From the NCBI GenBank assembly GCA_016195815.1, contig JACPYX010000010.1, positions 1 through 64,000 on the forward strand: 64,000 nucleotides of DNA, read 5' to 3'. Positions 9,250-18,396 of this stretch are shown piece by piece; the first letter of the stretch is position 1, and every line of letters starts with the position of its first letter. The notes under the pieces are model-generated. The model was given only the letters and a program-made list of their open reading frames with translations. It was not told where the DNA came from and ran no database searches. A program made the translations under genes and the position numbers. This stretch comes from Chloroflexota bacterium. Lineage in GTDB: Bacteria > Chloroflexota > Anaerolineae > Anaerolineales > Villigracilaceae.

Positions 9250-9275
9250 ATTTGAGAATCTGCTGGAGGTAAGCT

Positions 9276-9488
9276 ATGCCCCCGTTTGTTTCAACCGAGT
9301 GCCCGCATTGCCAGAAGCGCAATCGTTTTGACTTGGCGGAGTTAAATAAAACCGACACAATGGTTATGAAAAATATCCTACTTCATGTTGTCAGTGATGA
9401 CGATGAAGAGTTTTCCGTGACGTGCCAGCATTGCGGGCGTAAGTTCAAGTTAACTATGAGGGGAGGAAAAGATGGCGAAGAAAAATAG
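9276..9488 (+). CDS. Small zinc-ribbon protein (70 aa)
   Basis: Two CxxC pairs (ECPHCQKR near residue 9 and CQHCGRKF near residue 50) make a single zinc-ribbon domain; an acidic segment SDDDEEF lies between. A good ribosome site (CTGGAGGT, 6 nt before ATG) and an upstream promoter support expression. The gene is the first of three on the plus strand, overlaps the next by 17 nt, and is directed away from the VirB4 operon. Such small ribbons often bind nucleic acid or a partner protein. Here it may be a sensor or adaptor for the CHAT protein downstream; that is inference from operon order. Confidence 0.65.
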   Translation: MPPFVSTECPHCQKRNRFDLAELNKTDTMVMKNILLHVVSDDDEEFSVTCQHCGRKFKLTMRGGKDGEEK

Positions 9489-9939
9489 TTCTTCCAAAGA
9501 TGAAATAGTTATTGCTTCATCCCTTCTTTCAGAGAGCGATGAACGCCTGGAAAAGCTATTCGATGAATTGGAAAGCGGTTCACTTGAAACACTTGAGAAC
9601 GCCGCACGTCAGATCATCACGCTTTCAACTGCGTTGCTTGGGGCTTTCTTCGGTCTGTTGGCGTTCAAGGATGCGCCTGCATATTTGGGCTATGTTGAAG
9701 TAAAAGCAGTTGGAGCAGTGGCGCTGACAGCATTCCTGCTTTCTCTGTTACTCGCTTTACGTGCCATCTCACCGAAGCGATATGATTTTCCGCGCGCCAG
9801 CCTAACGGCAAAGCGAAGAGCGTTAAATGAGATGCTTGGGCGGAAGCAAAATTCAGTGATCTGGGCTTCATGGGCTTTTGGTATCGGCGCATTATTGATG
9901 TTGGTAGCCGCTTTGGATATATTGTTACTCCGGCTTTAA
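9472..9939 (+). CDS. Membrane protein of the CHAT cassette, about three TM helices (155 aa)
   Basis: After a charged N-terminal helix (SESDERLEKLFDELESG) the protein has hydrophobic stretches at about 45-65 (IITLSTALLGAFFGLLAF), 78-98 (AVGAVALTAFLLSLLLAL) and 130-152. No enzyme motif is visible. It overlaps the zinc-ribbon gene upstream, and its stop codon overlaps the ATG of the CHAT protein (TAATG at 9937-9941). The co-transcription suggests a membrane effector or anchor for the CHAT protease. In defence operons, small membrane proteins beside a STAND or caspase-like protein are often toxic pore-forming effectors, but nothing proves that here. Confidence 0.6.
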   Translation: MAKKNSSSKDEIVIASSLLSESDERLEKLFDELESGSLETLENAARQIITLSTALLGAFFGLLAFKDAPAYLGYVEVKAVGAVALTAFLLSLLLALRAISPKRYDFPRASLTAKRRALNEMLGRKQNSVIWASWAFGIGALLMLVAALDILLLRL

Positions 9940-12900
9940 TGAGATGGGGCAACATGCTCGAACTCCAGCTCACGATACAAAATAATCAAGTTAACATTCG
10001 CGCTAATGGAAAACAAAGCCACCAGTTTTCTCTGCATGATTTGAGTCAATCCGAGCAGGAATGGAAGGACTTCTACAAGAACCCGCGCGCCTACGGGGAG
10101 AAATTGTTTAACGCTTTATTCAAGGATGCCGCACGGACGGAGTTCGACGCGCTCTCCAAACAATCCGAGCGGACGATTGTGCTGGTGTTGGAGTCGTCAG
10201 AACTGGATGTCATGGCGTGGGAGTACGCGTACAACGAAGCCAAAGAAGAATATGTGGTGGAGGATTGCGCCTTCGTGCGCGCCTTACCTGAGAAGGAACG
10301 CCCCGCGAATGGACGCATGAAAAATGAAGTGGAGCGCGTGCCGTTGTTGTTCATCCCTGCCAACCCGCTGGTGGATGTGAGCGGCGAGCCGATGCGCGCG
10401 TTGGATGTGGAAGGCGAATGGCGGGAGATGAAACGTCTCATCGAGAAAAGCAATGCGCCGTTCGACATGATCGAGTTGAGACCCGCAACGCCCGAAGCGT
10501 TGCAGAGTGTGATGGCGAGATTCCAAAATGGGATGATCGCACATTTCTCAGGTCACGGCGCGGCGACGAGGGATGGCGCGATCCTGTTGTTTGAGCGCGA
10601 GAACGGGGCGTCGAATCCGCTGGAGGCGCGAGAGTTTGTGAGGGAGATCAAAGATAAGGCGTGGATCGGCTTCTTGAGCGCGTGCCAGTCCGCAGTCCCA
10701 GAGCGAACCGAGTTTTCCAATCTGGCGCGGGAATTGGCGAAGGCGGGAGTCCCGTTTGCGTTGGGGATGCAGTTCAATCTCCCCGATCCGTTTGCGCCGA
10801 ACATCAGCGGGCAGTTCTACAACTATCTCGCGCATGGACACGCCGTCCCCGAGGCGGCGCGGCAGGCGCGGCGCGCGGTGAAGCGTGAGAATGAATTTTT
10901 CGTCGGCATGATCGCGCTGTACGCGGCTCACCCCGATGAAGTGGGAACCCTTCGACAGGCTCAAGGTGGCGCATGGCGCGGCGCGGGTGCACAGACCGTA
11001 AGCCTGTTCCGTCCCGCCGACGTGAGCGACCTGCCCTCCCCCGCCAGCGGATTGATCGGACGCCAGCGCGAGTTGATACGCATTGGCACGCGCCTGCTCG
11101 AAGGCAAGAAACCGCTGACAGTGACCATGCATGGCGCAGGCGGAATCGGCAAGACCGCTTTGCTCTGGCAGGCGCTCCTGCGCTTCGCCCCGTCCTTCGA
11201 GTTGACTCTCGCCATCGGGCTGGATCCACTGCCCTCGCTGGAAAGCGTGCTGGGACGGATCGAACGCTTTTTGGGTTTACCCTCGCCTTGCGCCAATGAC
11301 ACGCAGGAACGCGAAGCGATTGTGCGGAACGCGTTGACGAGTAAACGAACGTTGTTGGGACTGGATAATTTTGAGACGCTCAACCATGCCCTGAACGAAA
11401 AAGGCAGCGAGAATGAAAACACGGCAAAGAGCCTGCATGAATTCTTCTCCAGTTTATGTTCCGAAGGAGTCGCGTTGAGCGTGACCAGCCGTCAAGCAAC
11501 AGATTTGCCTAGCGAAGAACTATTTGAAATAAAAGGATTAGAAGAAAAATCGGGCGGAAATGTATTTCGTGAAGTTTCTGGAAACCGTCGAGATACTTTA
11601 ACCGAAATGCAAACATATAAAATCAGCGAGGCAGTTGACGGACATCCACTAGCATTACAACTTCTTGGGTCTGTTTATAAGAAGAGAGCAGATTTAAGTC
11701 CAGACGAATTTTTGAAGAAGATACAGTCTCTACTTTCCGAAACGAAAGACCAATGGACCAAGAGTAAACGCCACATAAGCTTAGAAGCTTGTTTTGCTTT
11801 TTCGATGGATAATTTGGCAAAAACAGGAGAAGGATTGATTTTGCACGCTGCCTTATTAAGATTGGGGCTCTTTATCGGTTTCTTTTCACCGATCACTGCA
11901 AGTTCTGTCATCGCAAACAAATGGTGGAAAACTGACGAGGAAGCAGATGATCAGAGAGGAGACGCAGAAAGGATTTGTCACACCTTATGGGAACACAGCT
12001 TACTTGAGAGACTGAGAATTCCATTGGAGGAGGTGGATTTTTACCTTTACCGTATGCATCCAGTACTTAGACCTTTTACAGAGCAGGACCTTACAGAAGA
12101 TTGGTTAGCCGTGAATGAAATCTACTATCAGTCAATAGTTAAGTTAATAGATATTGCGGAAGGAAATATCGATAGAAATTCAGTGGCAGCACAAGTTGTC
12201 CTTCACGCCCTTCCTGATTTGACTCATGCTGCCAAGTTGATAACAAACACAATTTACAAGTATAAAGTAGGTAAGATATTATCGCATTTTGGTTTCTATG
12301 ATGACGCCTTACAGTTGTTTGAAGAAGTACGGAGTTCTGATGAATCAATGGATGACCAAAGAGGGGAAGCTGCAACTATCCATGCAATAGCAGATATTCA
12401 CCTACGGCGGGGAAACCTGGATGAGGCAATGAAATTGTACACACAGTCGCAAGAAATCTATGATGAAATAGGCGAACTGCAAGGCAAGCGCGTTGTGCTC
12501 AATGGAATGGCAACAATTTATAGTTATCGCGGTGAACTTGATAGAGCGATGGAATTGTATGAGCAGTCTCTCAAGATTTCAGATTCAGATGACGTAATTG
12601 GGAGAGGTATTGTCCTCCACAACATGGCTGGAATCTTAGCGGATCGCCGGGAATATGAAAAAGCAATGGAATTGTGTAATCAGGCATTTGAAATATTTGT
12701 AGACAATGATCATGAAATTGGTGTAGCCGCAATATTAAGTACTGTTGCTAAGATGAACGAAGAAAACGGCGATTTGAAAACGGCTATTGAATATTATCGG
12801 CGATCCTTGAAACTAAAGGAAAAATTAGGCGATCCTGTAAGCAAAGCTGATACGCTGGCAGCGATGGGAATAGCATTATGGAAATCCAGTGACTATGCTG

Positions 12901-13112
12901 AAGGGTTACGTGCCACAGTAGACTCATTAGAAATATTTCTCGAAGCAGGCGCAAAATCAGAGGCGGACAAGGCGGCGAGTATTATTTTGTATATGTGTAA
13001 CGATATTGGTGTAGAGAAATTTAGCGAACTCTGGCTAGAAGAGATTAGACAACCTCTTCCTGAATTTTATACAGAACAACCTGAGGATGAAGATGACGTG
13101 ACTATCGAGTAG
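9939..13112 (+). CDS. CHAT protease - STAND NTPase - TPR protein (1057 aa)
   Basis: An N-terminal CHAT (caspase-like) domain has the catalytic pair His206 in HFSGHG and Cys249 in LSACQSA. It is followed by a STAND/NB-ARC NTPase with Walker A HGAGGIGKT (about 398-406) and Walker B LLGLDNFE, then a helical linker and at least five TPR units (about 790-1030), each showing the A..Y.....i pattern. Such proteins are cytoplasmic switch proteases: the TPRs sense a trigger, the NTPase oligomerises and the CHAT domain cleaves a target, often killing the cell. The start is coupled to the upstream gene by TAATG; ATG 9954 is possible. GC content drops after about residue 520, so the sensor half may have a separate origin. 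The frame ends at TAG 13110 but continues beyond it. Confidence 0.85.
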   Translation: MRWGNMLELQLTIQNNQVNIRANGKQSHQFSLHDLSQSEQEWKDFYKNPRAYGEKLFNALFKDAARTEFDALSKQSERTIVLVLESSELDVMAWEYAYNEAKEEYVVEDCAFVRALPEKERPANGRMKNEVERVPLLFIPANPLVDVSGEPMRALDVEGEWREMKRLIEKSNAPFDMIELRPATPEALQSVMARFQNGMIAHFSGHGAATRDGAILLFERENGASNPLEAREFVREIKDKAWIGFLSACQSAVPERTEFSNLARELAKAGVPFALGMQFNLPDPFAPNISGQFYNYLAHGHAVPEAARQARRAVKRENEFFVGMIALYAAHPDEVGTLRQAQGGAWRGAGAQTVSLFRPADVSDLPSPASGLIGRQRELIRIGTRLLEGKKPLTVTMHGAGGIGKTALLWQALLRFAPSFELTLAIGLDPLPSLESVLGRIERFLGLPSPCANDTQEREAIVRNALTSKRTLLGLDNFETLNHALNEKGSENENTAKSLHEFFSSLCSEGVALSVTSRQATDLPSEELFEIKGLEEKSGGNVFREVSGNRRDTLTEMQTYKISEAVDGHPLALQLLGSVYKKRADLSPDEFLKKIQSLLSETKDQWTKSKRHISLEACFAFSMDNLAKTGEGLILHAALLRLGLFIGFFSPITASSVIANKWWKTDEEADDQRGDAERICHTLWEHSLLERLRIPLEEVDFYLYRMHPVLRPFTEQDLTEDWLAVNEIYYQSIVKLIDIAEGNIDRNSVAAQVVLHALPDLTHAAKLITNTIYKYKVGKILSHFGFYDDALQLFEEVRSSDESMDDQRGEAATIHAIADIHLRRGNLDEAMKLYTQSQEIYDEIGELQGKRVVLNGMATIYSYRGELDRAMELYEQSLKISDSDDVIGRGIVLHNMAGILADRREYEKAMELCNQAFEIFVDNDHEIGVAAILSTVAKMNEENGDLKTAIEYYRRSLKLKEKLGDPVSKADTLAAMGIALWKSSDYAEGLRATVDSLEIFLEAGAKSEADKAASIILYMCNDIGVEKFSELWLEEIRQPLPEFYTEQPEDEDDVTIE

Positions 13113-13340
13113 TTCATCGCGGGGGTGATTCAATCTGCAAGGGAGAAGCGTCCCGAAGCGGAGGAGTATTTCAAGGATGCACAAAGATTGGCAGCGGATT
13201 CGAGCGTCCCTGCAGAGATGCGCGAGTTGGGGAGGGTCTTGCAACGAATCATGATCGACGACAAGAACGTTGATGTCTCGTCCCTGCCGAGGGAGTGGGC
13301 GGAGATAATTGAAAGAATGATAGGCGAAAATAAAAGATGA
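13113..13340 (+). pseudogene. C-terminal continuation of the CHAT-TPR protein behind an in-frame TAG
   Basis: Directly after the TAG at 13110-13112 the same frame stays open for 75 codons to 13340 and encodes QSAREKRPEAEEYFKDAQR, then a helical segment ending ERMIGENKR. This is the kind of ending seen on CHAT-TPR proteins of this lineage, where the last helices follow the TPR array. A GTG at 13125 could start a separate 71-aa protein, but no ribosome site precedes it. More likely one gene was cut by a nonsense change at codon 1058, or the stop is occasionally read through. Confidence 0.55.
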
Positions 13341-13421
13341 ATGTCATTGGCAGCGGTTGGCTTCGTTTTGCCATGTCACTGCGGAACCACTAACGACAGC
13401 AACGCCTTCCCGCTTTGGACT

Positions 13422-13958
13422 TTACAACTGGCGGTCGGCAGAGTACTCCAGATTGGGATTGAGCACCCAGTGGGATAATTCCTCAATAGCAAATTGATCC
13501 ATATAGCGAATCCGAAGACCAAAGCCGGCGCATAATCCGCACAGCCCCTCCCACCAGGCGATCCCTTCATCACCTGGCAAGACAAATTCCAACACTGTGC
13601 GACGAACAAAAGGCAATGGATATTCCTGTATGGCGAGCGTCAGTCCCTGATGTAATATATCCAATCCTTCCGTTCCTGGTTTGCTCCAATTTTGAACTTG
13701 TTTTTGAAACTCCAATCTTGGCTCAGGGTCGGGCCAGAACAATTGCAACAGCCTTAGAGTCCAACCTGGCTGCATCGAAGAAAGCATTGCCTGATACGCC
13801 TCCTGGGGTCGCACCTCGGGACGATCCGGGTCGGCATATATTTCTGCAAACAGGCGGCGCGTATCATCCTCGCCGATCAAAGCAGCCTGATTGCCGACCT
13901 GCGTAAATCCCTTCGGAAGCACGAAGGTGCGCGTGGAACCAACGATTTGCTCCGACAT
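13422..13958 (-). CDS. Unknown protein of the Tad/CpaF operon (178 aa)
   Basis: No family is recognised. The protein has no signal peptide or membrane helix. It begins MSEQIVGSTRTFVLPKGF and has a Trp-rich middle (SSMQPGWTLRLLQLFW) and a Gly/Cys segment (WWEGLCGLCAGFGLRI). Its ATG overlaps the CpaF stop codon (TAATG), so it is translated with the ATPase. The size and cytoplasmic character would suit an assembly partner or chaperone of the CpaF motor. It is the last gene before the plus-strand CHAT cassette, so the minus-strand operon may have been cut here by the insertion. Confidence 0.55.
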   Translation of the reverse strand: MSEQIVGSTRTFVLPKGFTQVGNQAALIGEDDTRRLFAEIYADPDRPEVRPQEAYQAMLSSMQPGWTLRLLQLFWPDPEPRLEFQKQVQNWSKPGTEGLDILHQGLTLAIQEYPLPFVRRTVLEFVLPGDEGIAWWEGLCGLCAGFGLRIRYMDQFAIEELSHWVLNPNLEYSADRQL

Positions 13959-15406
13959 TACAAAACCCCTTTGAACATGGATTCAGGAATGTTCAAATCC
14001 GTCGCGCGAAAGCCCGGACGCATGGGGCGGTTTCCAGTTGGCAGCAACCCTTTTCCCTGCTCAAATCGAAACAATGGAGAAAATGAAGGGCGCGCGGCAG
14101 TGCGTTCCACGATGTGCGATACTTCCACGATTTCGCGCACAATCTGCCCGTGCTGTGGATTGCGCTCAATATATACCGCCGCGGTCACTGCTTCTGCAAA
14201 GGATTGGGCGATCTGAATTTCGGACATGCGCGCCGCATCAGGATGCGCCTGCACGACCTGCAGGAAACGCGGCCAGACGTGCTCGGCGCTGGTTGCGTGG
14301 ATCGTGAAGGCAGAATGCCCATGCCCGGTTGCCGCGGCGCGGATCAACTCCCAGGCCTCCGCCCCGCGCGCTTCGCCGATCACTACTCCATGAGGCCGAG
14401 AGCGCAAGGCAGAACGGATCAGGTCATACATGGTCACAGGCGGAGGACCGCCGCGAATCTCTGGACGGGTCACTGTGTATACGATGTTGCCCGTATCGCT
14501 TTCGCCGTCACCATTCCAGCCGTTCAGGATGATCTCATTGCTATCTTCCACGATAAACAGACGAATCGCGCCACGCGGGTAATAGTCCAGCATCTCCTGC
14601 AAAATTCGCTGTCCAACAAAAGTCTTGCCCGAACCCGTCGTGCCGGCAATCACCAGAGTACCACCATGCACCATCACACTCAGTAGGTAATTGGCGGCTT
14701 CGGGCGTGAGGATGCCATTCCCGCGCGGGAAGTCTTTCGGATCGAATTTGGGACGCGGCACGGGCGGTAGTCTGTTCTCGCAAAGCATCGCGAGACTCCC
14801 TTGCGTGAGATCGGACTCGGTACGATAGTTCGAGATACGCAACGTGATCGTATCCCCGTAAGGCGAAGCCGGCGGCATGAGGTAGTTGACGCGCACACCT
14901 TTGCGCCTCGCCGTTCCATCTCCCAGCGGGACCATGACCTGCAACATCGCATCGGCAATCGGGTAATCTGGTGTCGGCGCGCGCTGCCCCGCGCGGTCGA
15001 TCATAACTCGTAGGGCATCGCCAATTCCGTCAGGAGCCGCGCCAACGTGTTCCCAGCCGTTCGATGTGGTGTACACATAGATATGTCCCAGGTTGATGGC
15101 GATGTCTTCGATGTCTGAGCGTGCGATGAGTTCGAGCAGGGGACCCATGCCAGATAGATCGCCAATCAGACGCAAGATGTATTCAGGTGGAAATGTAACA
15201 CCTGCGTCAACTGCCCGCATGCTCACTTCCTCAAATACGCGGCGCGCCAGCGTCTCGATCTCCGTCGAGGAGAGTGAGCGTTGGAGGGATTCGATGGCTT
15301 TCTTCGCACGACCTTCTTCCGCCAGAATATTCCACCAGCGTTCCATCTCATCTGCAGAACGCGCCTCGGTCACAGGTTTTAGGGTCTTGCCGGCAATGTC
15401 GAACAT
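13958..15406 (-). CDS. cpaF: CpaF/TadA-family secretion ATPase, VirB11-like (482 aa)
   Basis: This is a PilT/VirB11-superfamily traffic ATPase of the CpaF branch. Visible are Walker A AGTTGSGKT (254-262), the Asp box FIVEDSNE (284-291), Walker B VVIGEARGAE (about 341-350) and the His box GHGHSAFTIHA (361-371). The N-terminal all-helical domain and the LSGMGPLLELI segment are typical of CpaF. The hexamer powers pilus assembly (Tad) or, as VirB11, substrate transfer at the inner membrane. It lies in one operon with CpaE- and CpaB-like genes upstream and a 178-aa gene downstream. Since VirB4- and VirD4-like motors are also present, it may serve as the VirB11 of a hybrid system. Confidence 0.92.
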   Translation of the reverse strand: MFDIAGKTLKPVTEARSADEMERWWNILAEEGRAKKAIESLQRSLSSTEIETLARRVFEEVSMRAVDAGVTFPPEYILRLIGDLSGMGPLLELIARSDIEDIAINLGHIYVYTTSNGWEHVGAAPDGIGDALRVMIDRAGQRAPTPDYPIADAMLQVMVPLGDGTARRKGVRVNYLMPPASPYGDTITLRISNYRTESDLTQGSLAMLCENRLPPVPRPKFDPKDFPRGNGILTPEAANYLLSVMVHGGTLVIAGTTGSGKTFVGQRILQEMLDYYPRGAIRLFIVEDSNEIILNGWNGDGESDTGNIVYTVTRPEIRGGPPPVTMYDLIRSALRSRPHGVVIGEARGAEAWELIRAAATGHGHSAFTIHATSAEHVWPRFLQVVQAHPDAARMSEIQIAQSFAEAVTAAVYIERNPQHGQIVREIVEVSHIVERTAARPSFSPLFRFEQGKGLLPTGNRPMRPGFRATDLNIPESMFKGVL

Positions 15407-15409
15407 CGT

Positions 15410-16771
15410 TTATCCCTTTCCAAACCAGCCGCGTTTTTTGTTGGTGTTTGGCAACAGTCCAACCCGCGACGCGCCCTCCCGCACCGCGGGGACAAAGTGC
15501 GCGGCAAAACCCAACAGGGAATCGGCGAAGGGACCGAGTTCCTCCAACTTCTCCTTCTTATAGCGCCAGATCAGGATGTCCTCGCGGCGGTCCGAGTTCA
15601 CCGCCTGTGCCGCGAGGCGCGGGTCTACGATAGGCAGGATGCCATTCGGGATCAGCGCGAGTTTGATCTTGTCTTCGCTCAACGCCTGTTGCAACATCTT
15701 GTGCGCCGACTTGAAGCCATCCCCCACCACCTGGTTATAGCAAAGTTTGACGCGGCTGCCCACGAACTCATGCGCGCTACCTTTGCCGACAACATTTGCC
15801 AGTGAGTTGATCATCCGTGCGATCCAACGGCGTGTTTCCGCCAGGTCGGGTATCTCAGGTTTGATGACAATCGCAATGCCTTCGGCGGCTTTCAGCGCCG
15901 CGCGATGGACGACATGCGCGGGGTTGATCCCAATGTCCATAATCACCACACCACCCGCCGCGACACCCGCTTCATATAAACCTTGAATCACCTCGGCTAC
16001 TTTACTTTCCTGTTGCAGGACTTCATCACCTAGATCATCGGTGATCAAGCCAGGCAAGACTCGCAGCGTTGGCAAATTCTCCAAGGGTGTGAATGCATTC
16101 AGATACGCCGCGCCCGAGGCCACGTCGCTCATCACGCCTTTATTGGCTTTGGCGATCTCGCGGCGGAGCAAACCGATCATGGTCGTGTTGACGCGCTCCA
16201 TGCGCATGTGATATTGCAGCGCGCCGGCATTGCCGTCTGCATCCACGAGATAGGTGGTGATACCCGACAGCGCAAGCGCTACTGCCAGGTTTACTGCCAC
16301 GGTCGTTTTACCTGTGCCGCCCTTTGGAGACGTGATGGCAATCTTGCGCACTGCCATGCCGGATTGAATGCGAGCTGACATATCGCTTCCAAGAACCGCG
16401 CGGCGATATTGGTCATCCGCCGCCAGATTGCCGGCATCGGCGCGCCGCATCTCTTCATACAACTTATTGATGTCCACATCCGAAGGCGGGTATGCAAACG
16501 CCGGTACGCCCACGCCATTCGCCCACGAAGACATCCCATCGCCCACGCCCGCGATCACGAAGATCAACTTGCCGCGCTCGGCGGCCTTGACCAGACTCTC
16601 GGGCGAGACGGATGATTCGGGTGAGATGACGATCAAAGCACGGAAGTCGAACAGGTCAATGTGTTGGGGCGTGAAGGCCGCAATCTGCGCGATGACGGAA
16701 TGACCTTGTTCCGCCAACTGCATATTGAGTCGCGATGTTACCGTCCCTGCGCCCAATAATAGAACCTGCAT
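15410..16771 (-). CDS. cpaE: CpaE/TadZ-like ParA/MinD ATPase (453 aa)
   Basis: An N-terminal receiver-like domain (about 1-110, strands LIVISP and LIFVIAG, lacking an evident phospho-acceptor set) precedes a deviant Walker A SPKGGTGKTT (148-157), the switch segment YLVDADGN and GGVVIMDIG. This two-domain plan is that of CpaE/TadZ, which places Tad machinery at a site in the cell. The last residues are basic (NTNKKRGWFGKG), perhaps for membrane contact. Its ATG overlaps the CpaB stop codon (TAATG) and its end is 3 nt from the CpaF start. The GGTGKTT lysine pair agrees with MinD-type dimerising ATPases. Confidence 0.85.
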   Translation of the reverse strand: MQVLLLGAGTVTSRLNMQLAEQGHSVIAQIAAFTPQHIDLFDFRALIVISPESSVSPESLVKAAERGKLIFVIAGVGDGMSSWANGVGVPAFAYPPSDVDINKLYEEMRRADAGNLAADDQYRRAVLGSDMSARIQSGMAVRKIAITSPKGGTGKTTVAVNLAVALALSGITTYLVDADGNAGALQYHMRMERVNTTMIGLLRREIAKANKGVMSDVASGAAYLNAFTPLENLPTLRVLPGLITDDLGDEVLQQESKVAEVIQGLYEAGVAAGGVVIMDIGINPAHVVHRAALKAAEGIAIVIKPEIPDLAETRRWIARMINSLANVVGKGSAHEFVGSRVKLCYNQVVGDGFKSAHKMLQQALSEDKIKLALIPNGILPIVDPRLAAQAVNSDRREDILIWRYKKEKLEELGPFADSLLGFAAHFVPAVREGASRVGLLPNTNKKRGWFGKG

Positions 16772-17688
16772 TATTGACCTCCATGCACAACTTTTTCACG
16801 ATCCGCTTTGAACAGGTCTTCGAAGTCCCAGTACGTGAAGCCGGCAGTTGGCGTTTCATCGCCGCGCGCCATCAGTGAGACCACTAAACGATCTCCTTGC
16901 TGCAGCGCAAGCGACAACACCTCGCGGCTTTCATTCGGAATGAGCAGGATCAGCATCTGTTTTTGGTCCTGCATGTTGAAGGATGAATCTGCATTGTTTG
17001 TGTTGTTCGAATCCGTTTGCTTGGGCAATCCCTGAACGGCGATCACGCGCACACCCATCGGGAACAAATCTTTTGCCAGCGGCGGCAGGGCGCGGCTCAA
17101 GGCGTCTGCCTGTTCGATCTCCTGAGGGGCCGGCGTTGCTGTAGGTTGGACTCCATAGCCGGGTTGAAGGATTACTTCGGGCATGGCGGTTGGCGTGGCC
17201 ATCTGTTGCGGGCGGCTGGTGATCACCATGGTCACGCCGATCAGATCGCCAGGCAGGAATGCTTCGGCATCGGGCGCGACCAGATTGGTTGCATCCAATG
17301 GCAGAGGAAAAAGACTGTATCCGGGATATTGCGCGAGCACCGCCGAGAGTCTTGTCCCTTCCGCGGCCTGTGCGAGGATGGCAGATCGAAAGATGGGTTG
17401 CCCGCTGAAGATGGGTTGCGCCACTACACCGCCGACGACTCCTGAGGCTTCCTCACCGGGAATATACAGATTGGCGTTGTCGTCTTGAAACACCGTCTTG
17501 ACGGCGAGATCACTTGGAGCGATGACATCCCCGATGTTGAGATCACGCGTGGCTGATAGAACGGAAATCGTCGGCGGTCTTTGTGCCGCGCCCAGGGCAT
17601 TGAGGGCGATGAACGCCAGCAGAAAGACGGCGACCGACACGCCGAGCACAACCACATTGATGCCGGTCGAGGCGATTCGTTTAAGCAT
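16771..17688 (-). CDS. cpaB: CpaB/RcpC-like SAF-domain protein (305 aa)
   Basis: A single N-terminal membrane helix (about 11-33) is followed by a SAF domain (PTISVLSATRDLNIGDVIAPSDL) and a longer beta-rich part with the sequence PLDATNLVAPDAEAFLPGD that recalls the RcpC/CpaB fold. In Tad systems this family sits in the envelope and links the inner-membrane motor to the outer pore. A Pro/Thr-rich insert (about 155-185) is atypical. The gene overlaps the preceding 196-aa gene by 8 nt and the following CpaE gene by one base. No secretin (CpaC) is visible, which is understandable if the host has a single membrane. Confidence 0.8.
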   Translation of the reverse strand: MLKRIASTGINVVVLGVSVAVFLLAFIALNALGAAQRPPTISVLSATRDLNIGDVIAPSDLAVKTVFQDDNANLYIPGEEASGVVGGVVAQPIFSGQPIFRSAILAQAAEGTRLSAVLAQYPGYSLFPLPLDATNLVAPDAEAFLPGDLIGVTMVITSRPQQMATPTAMPEVILQPGYGVQPTATPAPQEIEQADALSRALPPLAKDLFPMGVRVIAVQGLPKQTDSNNTNNADSSFNMQDQKQMLILLIPNESREVLSLALQQGDRLVVSLMARGDETPTAGFTYWDFEDLFKADREKVVHGGQ

Positions 17689-18271
17689 TTGTTCTTCTCC
17701 TATCGTTGAATTTCCAGGGCAGGGAGTTCTGGTCGAATGCCTGCCGCAGGGCAGGGGTTGCTTCGATTACTTCATCGAGATGTTCCAGGGTTTGGCGGAT
17801 CAGTTCGTACAGGACCATCATCACAAAATCGGTTCGCAGATGGTTGGATGTGAGCAGTTGCTCATGCGCCTGGGCGACGCTTCGAGCTGCATCCATCACC
17901 TCGGAATTTGCCAGTGCCTCCGCTGAAATGCGCGGCATGTCCGGGAAACATCCCTGGATCAAATCCGCCAGTTGCTGTTGGATGTGTCCCGGAAAATCTG
18001 ATGGTGGCTGTGGAGGCTGTGCAACAAAATGGGCCGGTGGGTTGAGCAGGTCAGCAACAGAAGTGCCTGGATTGATTCGCAACTGCTCCGCCGCGCGCGG
18101 CAAGCGTTTGAGGCCGGCTTGAATGGCTTCCGCCAATCGCTCCTGCGCCAGCGGAGTCAGTGCCGCAACCACTTCGACGTTGCGCAGGGAAACATGTTCG
18201 CGGAGACCCTCTGGCAATGACTCCAGCGTGCGTTGCCAGCGTTCGCGTTTGGACTGGTATGTCTCGCTCAT
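17681..18271 (-). CDS. Unknown helical protein, first gene of the cpa operon (196 aa)
   Basis: No family is recognised. The protein is soluble and helical, beginning MSETYQSKRERWQRTLESLP, with a Pro-rich linker near the middle (AQPPQPPSDFPG) and a second helical half (AHEQLLTSNHLRTDFVMMVL). It opens the minus-strand run that continues with CpaB, CpaE and CpaF. The gene-free 196 bp upstream must hold the operon promoter and face the Fic gene on the other strand. A role as regulator or cytoplasmic cofactor of the Tad-like motor is inferred only from position. Confidence 0.55.
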   Translation of the reverse strand: MSETYQSKRERWQRTLESLPEGLREHVSLRNVEVVAALTPLAQERLAEAIQAGLKRLPRAAEQLRINPGTSVADLLNPPAHFVAQPPQPPSDFPGHIQQQLADLIQGCFPDMPRISAEALANSEVMDAARSVAQAHEQLLTSNHLRTDFVMMVLYELIRQTLEHLDEVIEATPALRQAFDQNSLPWKFNDRRRTNA

Positions 18272-18396
18272 GGGGCGAATGATACGGAGGCGCGGGAAGA
18301 GGTATGTGGGGTGTGTCGCTAAGTGTATCGGGAGCCAAGTCTGCTTTCTTGTTGTTGCATCGCCAGCCCTGTTGGGCCCGAAAACATGAAAATTCC

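Noticed and set aside
10548-11132. Minus-strand frames opposite the GC-rich half of the CHAT gene
   Set aside because: Shadows caused by high GC codon bias in the true gene.
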